From positions 35,511,001 to 35,575,000 of the forward strand of contig NC_080563.1 in assembly GCF_030253575.1 (NCBI RefSeq): a stretch of DNA of 64,000 nt. Reading direction: 5' to 3'. A program made the position numbers and the translations under genes. Origin of the DNA: Rhododendron vialii (Eukaryota > Streptophyta > Magnoliopsida > Ericales > Ericaceae). Numbering within the stretch: the stretch's first letter is position 1; each line of letters opens with the position of its first letter. Positions 60,180 through 64,000 of the stretch are shown here, one piece after another. The notes beneath the pieces were generated by a model that saw only the letters and a list, made by a program, of their open reading frames with translations, was not told the origin of the DNA and made no database searches.

Positions 60180-60220
<41 letters not shown>
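60180..60220. repeat. CT microsatellite
   Basis: An uninterrupted CT run of about 40 bp lies just upstream of the duplicated gene-start fragment, consistent with a 5' leader on the + strand. Confidence 0.9.
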
Positions 60221-60223
<3 letters not shown>

Positions 60224-60284
60224 ACACACCCCATTGTACCCCGCCCGGATTTAAATTTCACATCACGACTCATTCGGATAGTGC

Positions 60285-60630
60285 TTATCTTTTCTAGTAT
60301 CTCCCTTTGTCATGTCTAAATTGACGCGGTTTTTTGTTTGACGATTTGGTTAGGTCGGACCATAATTTACATTACATCTGGGCTATGAGGACGTGTCTGG
60401 TTTTTGATATTCGGCGTTAGGAGCAGTTGACAACCAACTAATTCAGGGTTAATCTTTTGAGGCATCAGAGATGGATTCGGTATCCAATCGCAAGGTAATT
60501 TAATTTTCAATTTTGTATGACAGATTTCAAATTCTGAGTTGCATATTTGACTATATATTGTGGTTTTTATCAAATCCGAAATGGGGTTATCGATGAATTT
60601 CTATCACAACCAAGATTTTAAATACATGGA
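60285..60630 (+). pseudogene. duplicated gene-start fragment, copy 2 (partner 35686-36040)
   Basis: Homologous to 35760-36040: shared GAGATGGATTCGG-ATCCAATCGCAAGG with the ATG at 60471 and a conserved GT after AAG, then TTTTAATTTTCAATTT and GTGGTTTTTATCAAATC. A small deletion removes three codon bases relative to copy 1. No downstream exon was identified. Confidence 0.45.
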
Positions 60631-61110
60631 CTGTAGATAAACACGTTATTATAGCAGGACTGTATACTAGTAGAGAAATTGAAGTTGTTTAAATGATAAA
60701 GTATCATTCTGTCAAACCAAACCGAGCCTCGTGTCCAAAATAATTGGGGTTGTCACCTAAATCCTATTTTTTCATTGAGCTCTGTCCAGGACTATCTGTT
60801 CATTTAGATTTGGTAAGCCTAGATCCTTCAATATCACGGCATCCAAAATCAGTTTAGGTCTTTCTCTCTCTCTACATATATAGCAGATAGACTAAGAGTA
60901 AAAATATTTTAAAATCCTACAAACTTCAATACTAGCAATGCTCTAAGTACAAGCAATTACAAAACAACATAAAGAGAAAAAGAAATTCTGAAGGTTTTTT
61001 GCTTCAATACACTATGCTAACCAGAGCATTAGGTTTATTTGGTCTTTGTATTTCATATATACTCACTAGGAAAGTGGCTTTGTCTCATCTTTGTATGAGT
61101 CTTTGCGGCT
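60631..61110. other. 3' flank of receptor kinase B
   Basis: No gene. The last 140 bp is homologous to the 3' flank of receptor kinase A and is probably the 3' UTR. Confidence 0.55.
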
Positions 61111-64000
61111 TTAAGAGATTATGCTGGTAGATAACAGTTGAGAAACAATGTGCATGGTTGGTCTAGATTGTGGATTGGAATGCAAGCATGCAATTGCCAA
61201 CTTGATCATGTACTTCACTACCTCCTCAACTTCAGGAGACGGAGGTGAAAGGCTTTGATCCAATACATCGCTCATTGCTACATTTTCAACAGCTGATGTT
61301 GATAGAAAGGAAACAAAATCTCCCGGATGCTTTCCCTTGATCACTTCTAGTGCTAACACTCCAAAGCTAAACACGTCACACTTCTCAGTTACCTTCATTG
61401 TGTAGGCAAGCTCTGCGAAAGGAGAGAGAGAGATCGATAAGAGTTTGTAACACCACTTTCGATGACCCTAAGAAATTAAACTTCAGTTATAATTAGCCAG
61501 GGGCTCGCAATGTTATAAGCGGGTAAATATGGTCCATGTATGAGTATACAAATTGTATGATCTGGTGTGTCTGTCCAACATGAAGGTATATAAAAGAGGA
61601 ATTGAGGGGAAGCAAGTCGGGCTAAATAGGGAATCTGACTTTCGAATTGGATTTGAGAAATAAGAAGTATTGTATCATGGGAATTATGATGTATAATGAC
61701 TTTTTATTGGGTGGGCGATTACGCAAGCGATGATGAGTATTTGCTTTATGATATTCGTTTCCATTTTAATCTAGAAGAACACATATATAAAGCAATCGAT
61801 ACCTGGTGCAACGTATCCATATGTGCCTGCAAGTGGACTCCAATTAGAGGAATCAAACTTTAAAAGTTTAGCCGCACCAAAGTCGGAAATGCGAGCCTCA
61901 AAATCGCTATCAATCAACACGTTCTTGCTTGATATGTCACGGTGAACAATTGGTGGCGTGCAATCATGGTGCATGTATGACAAAGCTTCTGCCACGTCCT
62001 TGATAATATTCACCCGCTTCGGCCAATCCAATTGTTTAGCATCATTGCTGAAAATTGAAGCCAAACTTCCCCTTTCGACGTACTCATAAACAAGAAAAGA
62101 GTTCTGGGCATGCGAACAGAATCCAAAAAGCCTCACTATGCTGCGATGCCTGATTTCAGTTAGTGCCCTTACCTCGTTCAAGAAACCTTGACGATCATCC
62201 TTCTCAGACAAAGGATGAAGCTTCTTAACCGCCACAGTATGGCCTGAAAGTTTTGCTTTGTAGACAGCTCCATATCCTCCTTTTCCAATGCAATACGTGG
62301 CATCGAAATTGTTCGTGGCTTTTAGGACGTCATTGTATGTTGTTCCACTGATGTAGGTTGTTCCAGCGAAGAGATCTTCATTGTTGAAGGGATCTTCTAC
62401 ATGTGACTTTCTCTTTCTTCGATTGTAAATGATGAGGAATCCGACGAATGCACCTACAAGCAAAAGCTCTCCTCCAAGAGTGAACGCAATTACAAAAACA
62501 AGAGTCCGGTGGTCCATTTGATTTTTGCATGACTGCAATCCTGGGACATTTCCACACAAGCCTTTGTTCCCCTGAAGGCCCTGTATTGTAGCATTCATTA
62601 AGGCTTTGCTGTTGGGAATAGGACCTTCCAACTCATTGAAGGATATGTCGACGTGCACCAACCAATTCATTTCTTCGAAAACATTTGGAATTAAGCCAGA
62701 CAGATTGTTGTGGGAGAGGTTTAACCACTCCAAACTCTTGAAACCTGCGATCTCCGGCGGTATCTCCCCCGTAAGTGAATTTTGACTGAGATCCATTTCA
62801 CCCAGGTGAGGTAGCTTTCCCAATGGACCTGGGATTTCTTGGCTAAAATTGTTGTTGCTCAAGTTCAAGTAATTCAGTTTGATGCAATTCTCTAGATTTC
62901 CAGCTGCTATTGGCCCACTTAACTTGTTTATCGACAGGTCAAGCTTTTCTAGTTCAGTTAGTGATCCAATTTCTCTTGGTATACCACCGGAAAGTTGGTT
63001 GTCATTTAGATACAGTTCCAATAGAGAACTCAACTTCCCTAATACCGTTGGAATCTCTCCAGTCAAATGATTTGACGAAAGATCAAGCCTGTGTAGTTGA
63101 GCTGAATCTCCCAACTCCGGTGGTATGCTACCTGTTATATTGTTCCCTCCCATCCGTAGGGATTGCAATTTAGGGCACTTACTCCAATTCTCAGAGATTT
63201 CTCCGTAGAATTTATTGCGACTTAGATCCATGTAGTCAAGATGTGGGTAGACCCCAAAGTCTTCTGATATGCTTCCAGTGAGTTGGTTTCCTTCAAGGAG
63301 GACTCTGACTAGGCTCGAGCAGTCTCTCAAGCTTTTTGGGATACGACCCGTTAGCTGATTGGTGGATACTGTGAAATTCTGAAGCTTCCCACCTTGGCAA
63401 ATATCCGGGAGATCCCCAGAAAATTGATTTCCCTCCATTTCCAGTACAACCAAGTTTTTCAAATTGCGAAATTCTTTTGGAATGGCACCAGAAAGGTTGT
63501 TTACACGCAAGAATAAGTGTGTTAATTCGGACAAGTTTCCAAACGAAGCAGGAATGGAACTGCTGAGTTGGTTATCGCTCAATTTCAAGTCGACGAGAAA
63601 TTTCAAGTTTCCTAATTCATTAGGAATTGAACCAGAAAGTTGATTCATGTAAAGATGGAGGTGAGTGAGGGAGGTCAGATCACCCAAGGTTTGTGGGATG
63701 GAGCCACTAAGATTGTTGGTGTGCAAGCTCAGGCTAACTAATGCTTTCAAGTTTCCTATTGTATTAGGAATGGAACCAGAAAGTGTGTTGTTGAACAGGT
63801 GCAACACAGTCAGCCGCTCCAAGGTTCCAAAAGTGGAAGCAATGGGACCAGTTAGGCTATTACTATCCATGTAAACCAACTCAAGATTTGACAGATTCCC
63901 CATTTCTTCAGGGATTGAGCCAGAAAGTTGATTATCGTACAGGCATAGAGAAACTAAGTTGCTCAAATTGCCCAAAGAAGATGGAATGGGACCACTAAGA
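61111..64000 (-). CDS. LRR receptor-like kinase B (MIK2-like), 3' part, truncated by the window edge
   Basis: Exon 2 is 61412-61111 and exon 1 runs from 61803 past 64000, so the signal peptide and first LRRs lie outside. The GT-AG intron of 390 bp is at the same codon as in copy A. Visible are LRRs with the LxGxIP signature, a transmembrane segment near 62430-62500 ([19 protein letters not shown]), and an RD kinase domain: [46 protein letters not shown]. It is close to copy A but lacks its two in-frame duplications, reading [13 protein letters not shown] and [13 protein letters not shown] there. The reading frame is intact throughout the visible part. Confidence 0.9.

Overview
The window is nuclear DNA of a flowering plant, most likely a eudicot. 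It has intron-rich genes with GT-AG junctions, AT-rich intergenic DNA, and dense miniature transposons. A more precise placement cannot be justified from sequence alone.

Four genes look intact or nearly so. At 4708-8239 (+) is a five-exon gene for a 299-residue DUF4057/HN1-like protein with four copies of an E-[LI]-[ST]-G-x-x-I-F motif. At 18965-24550 (+) is a five-exon Pumilio (PUF) RNA-binding protein of 689 residues with eight repeats at its C terminus. At 26573-31448 (-) is a five-exon annexin of 316 residues, D1/D2 type. At 37276-40445 (-) is a two-exon LRR receptor kinase of 996 residues, related to MIK2. A second receptor kinase of the same type (61111-64000, -) runs off the right edge. 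A degraded third copy lies at about 42770-43170. The two full copies share homologous 3' flanks, including a duplicated fragment that looks like the first exon of an unrelated + strand gene, so this half of the window is a tandem segmental duplication.

From 44862 to 53804 (-) lies a decayed copy of the translation initiation factor eIF3 subunit i (WD40). It has two in-frame stops, two 1-bp deletions, a truncated exon and no recognisable 5' end. Its introns hold a Ty1-copia fragment, a non-autonomous hAT element, a TRIM LTR fragment, a Mutator-like MITE and a long-inverted-repeat element that appears to carry captured gene fragments.

The rest is transposon archaeology, often with readable target-site duplications (TSDs): Mutator-like foldback MITEs with 9-bp TSDs (783, 2985, 9932, 50641), a complete TRIM retrotransposon with a 5-bp TSD inside an annexin intron (28016-28372), a second TRIM (41160-41497), two hAT-type elements with tRNA-like interiors (32976-34201 and 45992-47016, the first with a nested Tourist-like MITE), Stowaway MITEs in two places, an RTE-type LINE remnant (12945-14365), a tandemly duplicated palindromic element (54031-54842), and a probable LTR carrying a 130-bp minisatellite (55104-57306). 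I saw no rRNA gene, functional tRNA gene, CRISPR array or organelle insert.
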